Below, one piece after another: positions 48,903-60,932 of a DNA stretch of 64,000 bases. Where the stretch lies: the NCBI GenBank assembly GCA_003508835.1, contig PUFA01000204.1, positions 2,666,001-2,730,000 on the forward strand, read 5' to 3'. The notes under the pieces are model-generated. The model saw only the letters and a program-made list of their open reading frames with translations. It was not told the origin of the DNA and made no database searches. Position 1 is the stretch's first letter. Every line of letters starts with the position of its first letter. This DNA is from Eonycteris spelaea (Eukaryota > Chordata > Mammalia > Chiroptera > Pteropodidae). The translations under genes and the position numbers were made by a program.

Positions 48903-51900
48903 TCAGGAAGATGTCTTTTTGTTTTGTTGATGGTTTCCTTTGCTGTGCAAAACCTTTTCAGTTTAATATAGTCCATTTGTTTATTCTTTATTTTGTTGCC
49001 CTTGCTGAGCGAGATATATCCAAAAAATACTTTTAAGACCTATGCCAAAGAGTTTACTGTCTTTTTTTTTCTTCTAGAGTTTTATGGTTTCAAGTATTAC
49101 ATTTAAGTCTTTAATCCATTTTGAGTTTATTTTTGTAAATACATTTGAAAGTAGTCCAGTTTCCATTTTCTGCATATATCTGTCCAGTATTCCCAATACT
49201 ATTTATTGAAGAGATTGTGATTTCCCATTGTATACTCTTGTCTCCTTTACTGTATAGATTAATTGACCATTTAAGTGAGGGTTTATTTCTGGGCTCTCTT
49301 CTGTTCCATTGACTACATGTCTGTTTTTGTACCAATACCATATTGTTTTGACTGTTGTAGTTTTGTAATATAGTTTGAAATCAGGGTGCATGATACCTCC
49401 AACTTCATTCTTCTTTTTCAAAATTCCTTTGACTATTCAGGATCTTTTGTTGTTCCATATAATTTTATGATTATTTCTTTTAATCTGTGAAAAATTTCAT
49501 TGGTATTCAGATAGGAATTGCATTAAACTGTAGATTGCTTTGGATAGTACGCATACTTTAACTATATCAATCTTTCCAATCCATGAGCACAGTATATCTT
49601 TCCATTTATTTGTTTAACCAATGTCTTTTAGTTTCCAGAGTACAGATATTTTGCCTCCTTGGTTAAATTTATTCCTTTATGCTTTTTTTGATGCAATTGT
49701 AAATGGGATTGGTTTTTAAATTTCTCTGATAGCTCATTATTAGTATACAGAAACAACAGATTTCTGAATTTCTGTATACTGCAACTTTACTGAATTTGTA
49801 TATTCTAACAGTTTTGTTATTTATTTATTTTTTGGTGAGTCTTTAGTGTTTTCTATACATAGTATTATGCCTTTGTAAACAGTGACAGTTTCACATCTTC
49901 CTTTCCAATTTGGATGATTTATTTCTTTTTCTTGACTGATTATTAAGGCTAGGGCTCTCAATACTGGACTTTCCATTTATTCCAATTAAATAACATGGGA
50001 AGGGTGAACATCTCATTTTGTTCCTGATATTAGAAGAAGAGCTTTCAGCTTTTCACCATTGAGTATAATATTAGATAAGGGTTTGTCATATTAGCCTTTA
50101 TTTTGTTGAGGTATTTTTCCCCTAAACCACTTTGTGGAGTTTTTACCCTAAGAGGATGCTGAATTTTATAAAATGTGTTTTCTGCCTCAAGATGATCGCA
50201 TGATTTTGTTAACATGTACGTTGATTGATTTGCGGGTATTGAGTCATCCTAGAATAAATCCCACTTGATCATGGTATATGATCCTTTTAATGTATTGTTG
50301 AATTCAATTTTATAATATTTTGAGTATCTACACATCTATGTTCACCAGAGATATGGCTTGTAATTTTTTTTTTTTTAGTGTCTTTGGTTTTGATATCGAG
50401 GTAATACATAGAGTGAATTTGGAAGTGTTCCTTCCTCTTCAATTTTTTGGAGCAGTTTGAGAAGGATAAATATTAATTCTTCTTTAAATGTTTGGTAGAA
50501 TTCACTTGTGAAGCCATCTGGTCCTGGGATTTTGTTTTTGGGGGGTTTTCTCATTACTGATTCCATTTTGTTACTAACAATCAGTACGTTAAGATTTCGT
50601 GTTTCTTCCTGGTTTAGTTTTGGAAGGTTGTCTGTTTCTAAGGATTTATTCATTTCTTTTAGGTTGTCCGATTTGTGTATAACTGTTCATAGTATTCTTT
50701 TATGATCCTTTGTATTTCTGCGGTGCCAGTGGCAACGTCTTCTCTTTCATTCATTTCATTTAGACCCTCCCTTTTTTCTTGATGACCTGGCTAAAGGTAT
50801 CAATTTTGTTTATCTTCTCAAAGAAACACCTCTTACTATCATCGATACTAAGGGAAATACATAGCGTCATTAGTTGTTATTTATTTATTTATTTATTCAT
50901 TCATTCATTTATTTATTTTTCCTAAGTCTCTATTCCATTTATTTCCACTCCAATCTTTATTATTTTCTTCCATCTATTCACTTTGGGTTATGTTTGTTTT
51001 TCCTTTCTAGTTCAATTAGGTGTAAAGTTAGACAACTTGGATTTTTCTTATTTCTTGAGGTAGACCTGTATCGCTGTGAACTTCCCTCTGAGAACTGCTT
51101 TTTCTGCATCCATAGATTCTGGGGAGTTGTGTTTCTATTTTCATGTGTCTCAAAGTGTTTTTTGTTTGTTTGTTTTTTAATTTCCTCTTTAATTTCTTCT
51201 TCGACCCACTGGCTGTTTAGCAGTATGTTATCTAGTTTTCTTATTCTGATTTGCAGTTTCACAGTGTGTGGTCAGAAAAGATACTTGATATGATTTCAAT
51301 CTTCTTGAATTTAGTGATACTGATTTTGCGGCCTAGCATATGATCCATTCTGATTAATGTTCCACGTAAACGTAAAAAGAATGTGTATTAAGTAGTTTTT
51401 GGACAAAATGTTTATAAACATCTATTAAGTTCATCTGTTCTAATGTGGTCTTTAAAGGAGATGTTTCCTTATGGATTTTCTGTCTGGATGATCTATCCAC
51501 TGGTGTAAACAGGGTATTAAAGTTCCCTACTATAATTGTATTACTTTCAATTCCTCCCTTTACATGTTAATATTTGCTTTGTTTATTTAGGTGTTCCTAT
51601 GTTAGGTGTATAAATATTTATGAATGGTATATTCTCTTTTGGGATTGGCCCTATTATCATATTCAATGTTCTTTGTTTCTTCTTATAGTCTTTGTTTTAA
51701 AGTCTATTTTGTCTGATACGAATATTGCCATTCCAGCTTTTTATTTCTATTTGCATGAAATATCTTTTTCCATCCATTTACTTTTAATGCATGTCTTTCT
51801 ATCTGAGTCTCTTGTAGACAGCATAGATTTTTTTAAAAAATCTGATCAGCCACCTTATTGTTTTGATTATTGCATCTAGTCCATTGACATTTAAAGTAAT

Positions 51901-52369
51901 TATTAACAGTTATGTAATTATTACCATTTTGTTAATTTTTTGGTTGTTTTTGTAGTTCTTCTTTCTCCTTTCTTCTTCTCTTGATCTCTTCCCTTGTGGT
52001 TTTCTTTAGTGTTTTATTTGGGTTCCTTTCTTTTCTATTTTTGTGTATTTTTTGTAGGTTTTTGGTTTATGGTTTTATGAGGTATATATATAGCAGTCTC
52101 TTTTAAACTGATAGGCATTTAAGTTCAATTTTACTGCCCCCTACATACTTTGTTTTTGACATATTTTATACATATTTGTTTTGTATATCCTCTACTTATT
52201 GTAGTTATATTTGATTTTACCACTTGTGTTTTAGCCTTCATACTAGCTTTTTAAGTGGCTAATCTACTGCCTTTACTATATATTTGCCTTTTTCCATGAG
52301 ATCTTTTCTTTCATATATTTTTATTTCTGGTTAGGCCTTTTCTTTCTACTTTAAAAAGACTATTTAAAA

Positions 52370-53230
52370 TTCTTGGAAAGTCAGTTTTGTGGTGATGAAC
52401 TCCTTCAGTTTTTGCTTGTCTGGAAAACTATCTCTCTTCCAATTTTGAATGATAATCTTGCTGGGTAGAATATTCTGGGTTGTGGGTTCCTTCCTTTAAG
52501 CATTTTAAATATACACTCTCACTCTCTTTTGGCCTGGAGAGTTTCTGCTGAGAAATCAGCTGATAGCTTTAAGGGTTTCACTTATATTCGACTTGTTTTC
52601 CTTTTGTTGCCTTCAAGATTCTCTCAAACTTTTGCCATTTTAATGACAATATGTCTTGGTGTGGATCTTTGGGTTTATCTTGTTTAGAAATCTCTGTGTT
52701 CCTGAACATGGATGTCTGTTTCCTCCCCTAGGTTAGGAAAGTTTTCAGCCATTATTTCTTCAAATAAGCTTTCTGCCCCTTTCATTTTCTTCTGGGATCC
52801 CCATAGTGCAAATGTTAGTGTGCTTGATGTTGTTACAGAGGTCTCTTAAACTATCCTCATTTTTTTTAAGGTTCTTTTTTTCTTTTTGCTGTTTTTGTTG
52901 GGTGATTTTACACTATTCAGACTTCCAGGTTGCTTACTCGTTCTGCATTAGCTGATCTGCTGTTGATTCCCTCTAGTGTATTTTTCATTTCAGTTATTAT
53001 ATTACTCAGCTCTGACTGGTTCTTTATTACATTTTATAACTCTCTATTGAAATTCTGACTGAGTTCCTCTATTCCTCTCTCGAGTTTGGTGTCTTTATGA
53101 CCAATACTTTGAATTCTTTATCAGGCAAATTACGTATCTCTATTTCAATAGTGTATTTTTCGTGTTCCTTCACTTGGAACATATTTCTCTGTCTTCTCAT
53201 TTTGTTTGATTTTGTGTTTGTTTCTATGAA
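52370..53230 (-). pseudogene. L1 ORF1 remnant (RNA-binding protein)
   Basis: Remnant of the L1 ORF1 nucleic-acid-binding chaperone that coats the element RNA. On the minus strand the C-terminal half is readable in pieces across frames: an ENFPNLG-like stretch near 52.73 kb, ISADFSAETLQAKRE near 52.55 kb, and FPDKQKLKEFITTK near 52.39 kb. The N-terminal part (53.1-53.2 kb) is lysine- and glutamate-rich with stops. ORF2 follows about 430 nt downstream in the element's sense. Confidence 0.75.
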
Positions 53231-53979
53231 TTAGATGAAAATGTGCTCTCTCTTACTCTTGAAGGAGAGGCCTTGTGCAGAAACAAACTGTGTGTAGACT
53301 ATATGTGCTGGGTGGTTTTGGCAGTCTGGCTGAAACTGAAGTGGGCACGTTTCCTGCCTGAGGCAGTCTAGGAGGCTGGCTGGCTGAAGCTGCAGCAGAG
53401 GCTGGAATGGCTTTGGGCGTGTAGCTCCAGGAGCACCTTGGTAGGCTGGCTGATATGAGCTGCAGTGAGTGAGTGCTGGCTGAAGTGGCCCAGGGACATT
53501 GTGGTGGCCTTGCAGGCCCGCTGAAGCACTCAGATCAAGCTCCTAACCATGCTATCTAGGTGGAGGAGAAGTTATGGTGCTTGCTGGCACCTTTGATCCT
53601 GGAGAGCTCCCACAGATCCCAGAGAGTTCCCACAGTTTCTTACCTGTTTGGCAGACTCCTTGGGGTTAGTAAATTGATTTTTTTCACATATAGTTTAGAT
53701 GTCCTTTAAATTATTGTTTTATTTCTGTGCTCCAGAGCAGGCAAGTGAGCTGGAGTGGGCCTCTCAGTGATGTCCCTACTGCAGATCACACTATATGGGC
53801 AGGGTACCTGCAATTACTACATCTGTTTCTCTCACCCTTCTCTTTGTAGTCTCTTTTGTTTGCTGTACAGGAGCTGTTCAATCAGCCCTCAGTGTTCTTC
53901 AGGAGGAAATGCTCTACTTGTAAGTCTGTGGAAGGAGGTGAGTTCTAGATCTTTTTACGCCACCATCTTGGGCCTCTCT
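53231..53979 (-). other. 5' UTR region of the 47.8-54.0 kb L1
   Basis: G/C-richer sequence than its surroundings, with repeated GGCTGGCTGAAG-type words on the plus strand at 53.32-53.52 kb. It ends with GCCACCATCTTGGGCC next to the right target-site copy. Its position upstream of ORF1 makes it the element's internal-promoter region. It belongs to a decayed element and is unlikely to be active. Confidence 0.65.
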
Positions 53980-54719
53980 CTTTGGAGGCTCTTTACTAGA
54001 TCAAACCCATACTCTCATGCTGGCATTTAAGTCCCTCTATAACCCTCTGCTTTCAGATGACTTTCTGAAGAATGATTGTCACAGGGTCTAAACCCCTGAC
54101 AATGCCATGAAATGATTTTCCTTTCATGCGAAACGGAAAGGATTCATAATTTGCGACTCTTATCTATTATTCTTAAGCAGGACACCAGGAACTCTCCACC
54201 CTATCTAAAAATAATAATAATAAAAACTTGTGTATTTTCAAAGAGGAAAGGGAAAATGCAGTATCTGAAAAACTCTTATTTAAAGTTTCTTTTGTTTAGG
54301 AATTATAGTAATTTGCTCTTGACAATTTAAAAATATGTGTTCTGATTTCAAAAAACCTTAAGAAAATCTTTCCCAATGTTCCAGAAAGGATACTAAAAGC
54401 ATGGCTGGAAACCACCAGGAACCTTAATTCCCATCCTACGAAAATCCATGAAAGAAAGGTCAAAACACTCCCCTCTTAGAGACAGTCACCCAGTCATCAC
54501 AGGCTTTGCTCCAAATTGAGGGCAAAACCCTGTTTTTCAGAATTGCTACTGAGTGAGCCATTCCAGGGTAGAGAAGCCCCACTTCAGATGAGTGGGAATT
54601 ATTGCTAATAAGACCATGAAAACTTTGATCAGTTTCTGTCTCTCAGTGCCCTGGGATTTCTATCATAAAAGACAATCAAAGATGAAAAAAGCCCCAATTT
54701 CAGCAGCCCTTACAACACT

Positions 54720-54965
54720 ACTGATCCACCTTCACTGTCCCCGTTGCAGCACCACAGGACCATCACCTTGGGAAAGTTTCAGCTCCTTTCTTGTTCCCTC
54801 TTGGTGCTGTCCTACCTTGAATGATCTGTCTTCTGCATCAAATGAGATATTTAACTTACACCAAAGCTCAGCTCAAGCTTGCAAGAAGTCTTCCCTGATT
54901 AATTCTACTGCCTATTTTTTCTTCCCTTTCATATTCTCTGACCCCACTTTCATGGCATATTGAGT
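54720..54965 (+). mobile_element. L2 fragment
   Basis: 'ggtgctgtcctaccttgaatgatctgtc' and 'ccaaagctcagctcaagcttgcaagaagtcttccctgatt' fit the L2 'cagctcaaatgtcacctcc..gaagccttccctgac' block. A short L2-like piece at 54015-54060 ('ggcatttaagtccctctataaccctctgc') may belong to the same element. Confidence 0.6.
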
Positions 54966-56559
54966 TGAAGGGATTGAAGGAAATGCTCTGACTCACTGTC
55001 CCTGGTAATCAGGAGTCGATGGCATTTTCACATATTGATCAGATGGTCAATAATTTTTTTTTCTGTTTCTATATATGTCAATGATATAAAGCAGATAACA
55101 GATGAGAAAACAGCTTCACATGGAAACATGAAACAATCATCCTAATTACATCTGTTGCTGTTAACTTGCTCTATTGTATACAGGCAGAATTACTGTATAC
55201 AGGCAGAAAGATAAATCTGAGTTTAAGATATGTAATGAGTTCATGATATGTAATAGTATCTCAAAAACTACAGCATTAATTGGGATAATTACTAGCATGT
55301 CAAAAATAAAGAACGGATAAGTCTCTTGTTCTTTCCCAAGTCACTGTTTAGTGCACATTAGTCTTAGGCACCCAAGGCCAAAATGAGCACAAAGGTAATT
55401 TAGAGGTTATTGGTGATTTCAAATAGAAACTTCAAATAGCTTTAAATAAGAGATAACTGACAATGGAATAAAAGTCCCAACATTTTAATATTTTAATTGA
55501 ATTTGTTATGATGCAACACACAACTGTACTAAAAAGAACCAAATAATATTACATCTTGGTATCTTCACATACCAAAATCAGAATTCTATTGAAGTCAACT
55601 AGGTAGAGGAAAAGAAACTAGAACTGGGGGGGGGGGGGGGGTGGTCAACATGAAACTAGCAATAATTTGGCAACACTGGGCAAAACACTATCTTTTTGAG
55701 CCTGCTCGCTCGTCTCCAAAATGGGGATGCAACTCCATGCTTATCTCCCTACTTACTGAGATACAAAAAAGATTTCATGACTTTAATAACCGTCAAAGAA
55801 TGGTTTACAAAGAGCAACAGAAATGATATGCATTTATTACAATTTCTTTGAATTTACTACTTTTAAAAGATAATTTTTATCAATAAATAGGGCTTGATAA
55901 ATACAGAAGATACATGACAAGACATGTGTGCCTTCCATCTCAACTACAGCTTTAAAAGCCAACAAGACACAATTACAGTTAAAGCAAGCCTGGCAGCCAC
56001 AGGGAGGAGGCAGAGACTGGAGCTCTGAAGAACTCCAACCCCATTTTCAGAAAATTACCACCTATTTAGAAGGAAGACTCCACTTGCATGTTGTCTTTAT
56101 TTTACCCGATGCAGTACTTGGTGTGAAAGCTTTTTTCCTGGGGCCAGGTGTTGAAAAGTATCAGAGGAAACTGATCATGATCTCCTAAGATGGGGGTAAC
56201 AGTTGGTGCAACAATAAACTAAGCAAAAAATTTAACAGAAAATCTGGGACTATCATATTCTTAGGAAATGTAGAAGACTATACACAGGCAGAGAGCTAGG
56301 TGCATGCCCCAAGTCATGTACATGTTCAGGAAACATTTGAGAAGGCCCTAAACTCTCACCTCTAGCTCACCTTGAGGATCTGTGCAAGCAGGAAAGGAAA
56401 GGTAAGACATAATTCTTAAGTGCCTGGCTGAATGTTGAAAGCATGTCCCAATATGCACATACAGCTCCTCAGCAAAGGCTAGGAGACTTATTACTTCCAA
56501 ACATTTAAGGAAATCTGTCCAATTTTTAGATACCACTAAGCTAACTGAGCAGAAACTTC
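54966..56559. other. Unassigned AT-rich sequence
   Basis: Contains the poly-G run at 55626-55641 and a small tandem repeat near 55180-55215 (TGTATACAGGCAGAA twice). No gene or known repeat seen. Confidence 0.5.
55626..55641 (+). repeat. Poly-G run (16 G)
   Basis: Sixteen consecutive G, preceded by GAACT and followed by TGG. Long G homopolymers are rare in mammalian DNA and also prone to sequencing or assembly error. Confidence 0.9.
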
Positions 56560-58177
56560 ATAGCTACACAGGACAAAGAAAATAAACTTAATGGAATTAG
56601 TTCAGATAAGTCTCTAAATAACAGCAGCAGCAACAACAGCAGAGAGCAACAGTAAACCATGGCAAGGGGAGAGGATATGGTTTTCAGAGGTGCCACATTA
56701 TGTTATTTAAAGTATCCAGTTCACAACAAAAAATTACCAAATAGGCAAAGAAACAGGAAAGTATATGCCGTATGCAGAAAACAGGAACAAAAACAGTTGA
56801 TAGATTTTGCCCTTAAGGAACTTACTAGACAAAGACTTTAAAACAGCTATTTTAATATGTTCAAAGAACTAGAAAGAAAAATGTATAAGTAACTAAAAGA
56901 AAGCATGAGAATATTGCCTCACCAAAATAGAGACTATCAATAAAGAGGTAGAACTGAGATTATCCTGTCTGAGACACAGGGGAAAAAAAAAGAATTAAGA
57001 ACAATGAACAGAGCCTCAGATACTCACAAGACACCATCATGCATACCAGATATACATAATGGAAGCTTCAGAAAAGAGGAGACAGAAAAAAGGGTGGAAA
57101 GTACATCTGAGGAAAGGGAAAACCTTCCCAATTTGTGAAAAATATTAATCTACACATTCAAGAAGATCAACTTCCAGTAGAATAAACTCAAAGAGATCAA
57201 GTTCTAGACATATCATAATCGAAGTGTCAAAAGACAAAGGGATAACCTTGTACGTGCAAGACGGAAATGACAGATCATGTAAAGGGGATCATTAACAGCC
57301 AGTATCTCATTAGAAACCATAAAGGCCAAAAGTAGTGAAATTAAATATTCAAAGTGCTGAAAGAAAAAGACTGTCAACAAGAATTCCATGTTCAGCAAAA
57401 CAAACCTTTGAAAATGAAGGAGAAATGAACAAATTCCCAGATAAACACAAAACAGAGAATTCATCACTAGTAAACTCTCCTTGTAAGAAACACTTCAGGC
57501 TGAAATTAAAGGACACTAGATGGTAATTCAAATCCACATAAATAAAGAGCACAGATAAAGGTAACAATATTGATAAATATAAAAGACAAAATACATTTTG
57601 TATGTAATTATTTTTCTCCTATGGGGTTTAAAATACAAATGCATAAAGCAATAACTACTATAAATTGATTGTCATATAATTATAAACATGTAATTTTTGT
57701 GGTAGAAAGCAAAAGGAAGGCGAGGGAAATGGGTAAAAGGAATAAGTTGTTTGCATACTACTGAAATTAAGTTAATGTTAAACCAAACTACATTGCAATA
57801 AATTAGGATTTTAATCGTAATCCCCAGGGCAGCCACTGAGAAAATAACCAAAAAATATATCGTGAAATACATGAGAATTAAAATGGCACATCAGGACGTA
57901 TCTATTTAACACAAAAGAATACAGTAAAAGAGCAATATAAAAAGAAAAAAAGACAGAAGACACATAGAAAACAAATAGCGATGCAGGGGATATAAATCCT
58001 ATCTTATCAGTAATTACATTAAATGTAAATGAATTAAAGACTCCAACTAAAAGGCAGACACGGTAAAATGCATAAAGAAAGCATGATCCAACAATATGCT
58101 GTCCTCAAGAGATTCATTTTATATTACAAGACACAATGAATTGAAAGTAAAAAATAGAAAGAGATATTCCATACAGT

Positions 58178-58450
58178 TTCAATTATGCAAGAGAAGTAAT
58201 TTCTAGAGACCTACTGCACAGTGTGGTGATGACAGTTAATAATACAGAACTGTATACTTGAACTGTCCTAATGAGATAGATCTTAAATGTCTCAATACAC
58301 ACACACACACACACACGGTGAGAAATATGTTAATTAGCTTGATTGGGGTGATTCTACAACATACATGTATATTAAAACATCAAGTTGTATACCTTAAATA
58401 CATATAGTTTTAAAGTCAATAATACCTCAATAAAGCTATTTTTTTAAAAA
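58178..58450 (+). mobile_element. Nested 5'-truncated L1 3' end
   Basis: A segment beginning TTTCAATTATGCAAGAGAAG and ending in CTCAATAAAGCTATTTTTTTA interrupts the endonuclease part of the surrounding L1 ORF2. It contains L1 3' UTR wording (a 'gagacctactgcacagtgtggtg' type stretch) and a CA microsatellite. The host reading resumes on the right with CCATGCAAACTGTAACC. The flanks GAGATATTCCATACAGT and GAGAGTCCATGCAAACTGT look like a worn target-site duplication. It is therefore younger than its host. Confidence 0.7.
58296..58316 (+). repeat. (AC)n microsatellite in a nested L1 end
   Basis: Ten AC units within the L1 3' end at 58178-58450. Confidence 0.9.
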
Positions 58451-60906
58451 GGAGAGAGTCCATGCAAACTGTAACCAAAAATAAGTTGTGGAGACTATAC
58501 TAATATCAGACAAAACAGCTTTCAATATTATTACTGGAGATGGAGAACATTATATAATGATGAAAGGGTCAATCAAAAAATAAATATAATTATAGGTATG
58601 TATACGTACCTACTAACACACCCCCAAAATACATAAACAATAAATGACAGAATTGAAGGGTAAAATATAATTCTATGATCATAACTGGAGAATTCAATAC
58701 TGGACTTTCAATAATGAATATAACAACTAGATAGAAATCAGCAAGGAAGTAGAAGACCTGAACAACACTATACAACAGCTATATCTAATATTCTAGAACA
58801 CCTATATCCAGGAACAGCAGAACACACACTCTTCTCAAATGCACATGAAACATTCTTCAGGATACACCACGTGTTAGACCATAAAAAAGTGAAATCATGT
58901 ATTATATGTTCTCTGACCACAATGGAATGAAATTAGATATCAATGACAAAAAGAAATTTGGGTAACTCACAAACAGGTGGATATTAAACAATGCACTCCT
59001 AAAAGCAGTGAATCAAAGAAAGCACCAAGGAAATTAGAAAATACTTTGCAATAAATACAAATTAAAAAACACACACACACAACATACCAAAACTTATGAG
59101 ATGCAATGAACTCAGTGCTAGAGGGACATTTATAACAATAAATGCCTATAATAATGATTTCAAAACAATAACCTCATTTTTCTAAGAAAAAATCAAAACA
59201 AAAAGCACCCTAAAATAAAATAAATCAATATACACCATGTCAATAGAATAAGGAAAGAAATATAAAAATTAAGTTAAAATAAAATGCTGTTTCTCTGAAA
59301 AGATAGACAAAATTGACAAACCCTTTATTTATACTGACCAAAAATAAAAGACTCAAATTATCAATATCAGGAATGAGAGGGTAGACATTATTAATCTCAC
59401 AGAAATAAAAATGATTACAATACAATGAACAATTGTATGCTAATAAGTTAGATAACCTAAAAATGGACTAAGTTCTAGAGAGACACAAAGTACTGACACT
59501 GACTCAGAAATAGAAAACCTGAAGACTTATGAAGAGTAAAGAAAGTGAATTAGTAATCAAAAAACTTCCCACTAAGAAAAGCTCAGGGCCAGATGGCTTT
59601 GCTAGTAAATTCTACTACATATTTAAGAAGAATCAACCAATTTTTCACAAACTCTACCAAAAAATAGAAAAGAAGGAAACCTCTCAACTCATTCTATGAG
59701 ACCAGTATTATCCTGATACCAGGATCAGAAAAGATACCACAAATAAAGGAAACTACAGACCATTGTCCCTTATGAATATGCAAAAATATTCAATAAAATA
59801 CTCACAAACTGAATCCAGCAACACATAATGATTATACACCATAACATAGTGGGATTTCTTCCTAGATAGCAAGGTTGGTTCAACATATGAAAATAAATCA
59901 ATATACACCATGTCAATAGAATAAGGTACAAAAACCACATGATCATCTCAATAGACACAAAAAAGCATTTAACAAGATCTAACAACCTTTCATAATAATA
60001 AATACTCAATGACCTAGGAATAAAGACAATTTCCTCAACTTGCTAAAGGGCATCAATATCAGGAATAAGATAAGTGTGTGCTTTTTTCTATTCAGCATTG
60101 TATTAGAGATTCCAGTCAGGGTAATAAACAAGAAAAAGAAATAAAAGGCAAGTGTCTAGATGAATATGGACTGGAAAGGAAGAAGTAAAACTATATTGCA
60201 GATGACATGATCTTGTATTTAGAAAAGCATAATGAAACCACAAAAAAACTATTAGAATAATTAAGCACAGCAAGGCTGCAGAACACAAGAGCCATATACA
60301 AATTTCAATTGTATTCTTATATACTAACAAATTAAAAAAAAAAAAAAAACATTCACAATAACATAAAAAAATCTATGAATAAATTTAACGAAATAAGTAC
60401 AATACCTATACACTGAAAACCACACAACTTCACTAAAAAAAACACCTGAAGAACAAAATAAAATACTACAAAGATAAGTTCATGGATTGTAAGACTCGAT
60501 ACTGGTAAGAGTAATATTTGCCAAATTGATCTAATAATCAAAGCAATACCATCTGGCTTTTAGTGAAGGGGAACAGATATAGACAAGCTGGTTCTAAACT
60601 TCATATAGAAATGTAAGGGACCTAGAATGGCCAAAATAATCTTACAAAAGAACAGAGTTGGAGATCTCACACTTCATGATTTCAAATCTTATTAGAAAGA
60701 TACAGTAATCAATACTAGATGCTCCTGGCATAAGGACAGATCAACGGAATCAGAGTTCAAAAATAAACCCTTAACATTTTGACAAGAGTGACAGGATAAG
60801 TCAATAATAAGAGGAAACAAACAGTGCTGGAACAACTGAATATCCACAAGTAAACGAATGAAGTTGGACCCTTACCACATACCATATACAAAAATTAATT
60901 CAAAAT

Positions 60907-60932
60907 GAGATATATATATATGTATATATATT
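60907..60932 (+). repeat. (AT)n tract in old L1
   Basis: GATATATATATATGTATATATATTT inside the 56.6-62.1 kb L1. A shorter AT tract of the same kind is at 9577-9593. Confidence 0.85.

Larger units (their letters stand above)
48110..51935 (-). pseudogene. L1 ORF2 remnant (endonuclease / reverse transcriptase)
   Basis: Decayed copy of the L1 ORF2 protein, which nicks DNA and reverse-transcribes the element RNA. Near 51.7-51.9 kb the minus strand reads an endonuclease-like segment with VNGWKKIFHANRNKKAG and AILVSDKIDF. Around 51.2 kb it reads LLNSQWVEEEIKEEIKK. The start of the reverse-transcriptase domain is at 50375-50653 with KIPGPDGFTSEFYQTFKEEL. Further on come GGIMHPDFKLYYK (about 49.4 kb), IKLKRFCTAKETINK (about 48.9 kb) and, near the C-terminus, AIKKNEFLPFATTW with IMLSEINQ (about 48.2 kb). 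The catalytic F-A-D-D-M block reads F-T-K-A-stop at 49865-49879, so the enzyme is dead. A TG/CA microsatellite interrupts the C-terminal coding part at 48261-48312. Confidence 0.85.
47828..53979 (-). mobile_element. Near-full-length L1 (LINE-1) element, inactive
   Basis: About 6.15 kb of L1 in reverse orientation. The T-run at 47825-47837 is the complement of the A tail. A 3' UTR, a decayed ORF2, an inter-ORF region, a decayed ORF1 and a G-rich 5' region follow in order toward 53979. A likely target-site duplication flanks it: CTTTGGTGACTCTT (47814-47827) and CTTTGGAGGCTCTT (53980-53993), two mismatches in 14. Stops and frameshifts are found throughout. The full length and readable duplication suggest a moderately old insertion, younger than the L1 at 56.6-62.1 kb. 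Confidence 0.88.

Noticed and set aside
50874..51293. 139-codon plus-strand hydrophobic open frame
   Set aside because: Antisense of the L1 ORF2 in the 47.8-54.0 kb element.
56348..56536. Minus-strand frame ending at tandem GTGAG donors with a strong CTTTCCTTTCCTGCTTGCACAG tract
   Set aside because: The good acceptor would leave a 9- or 20-nt exon; other acceptors in the area are poor, and no protein is recognised.
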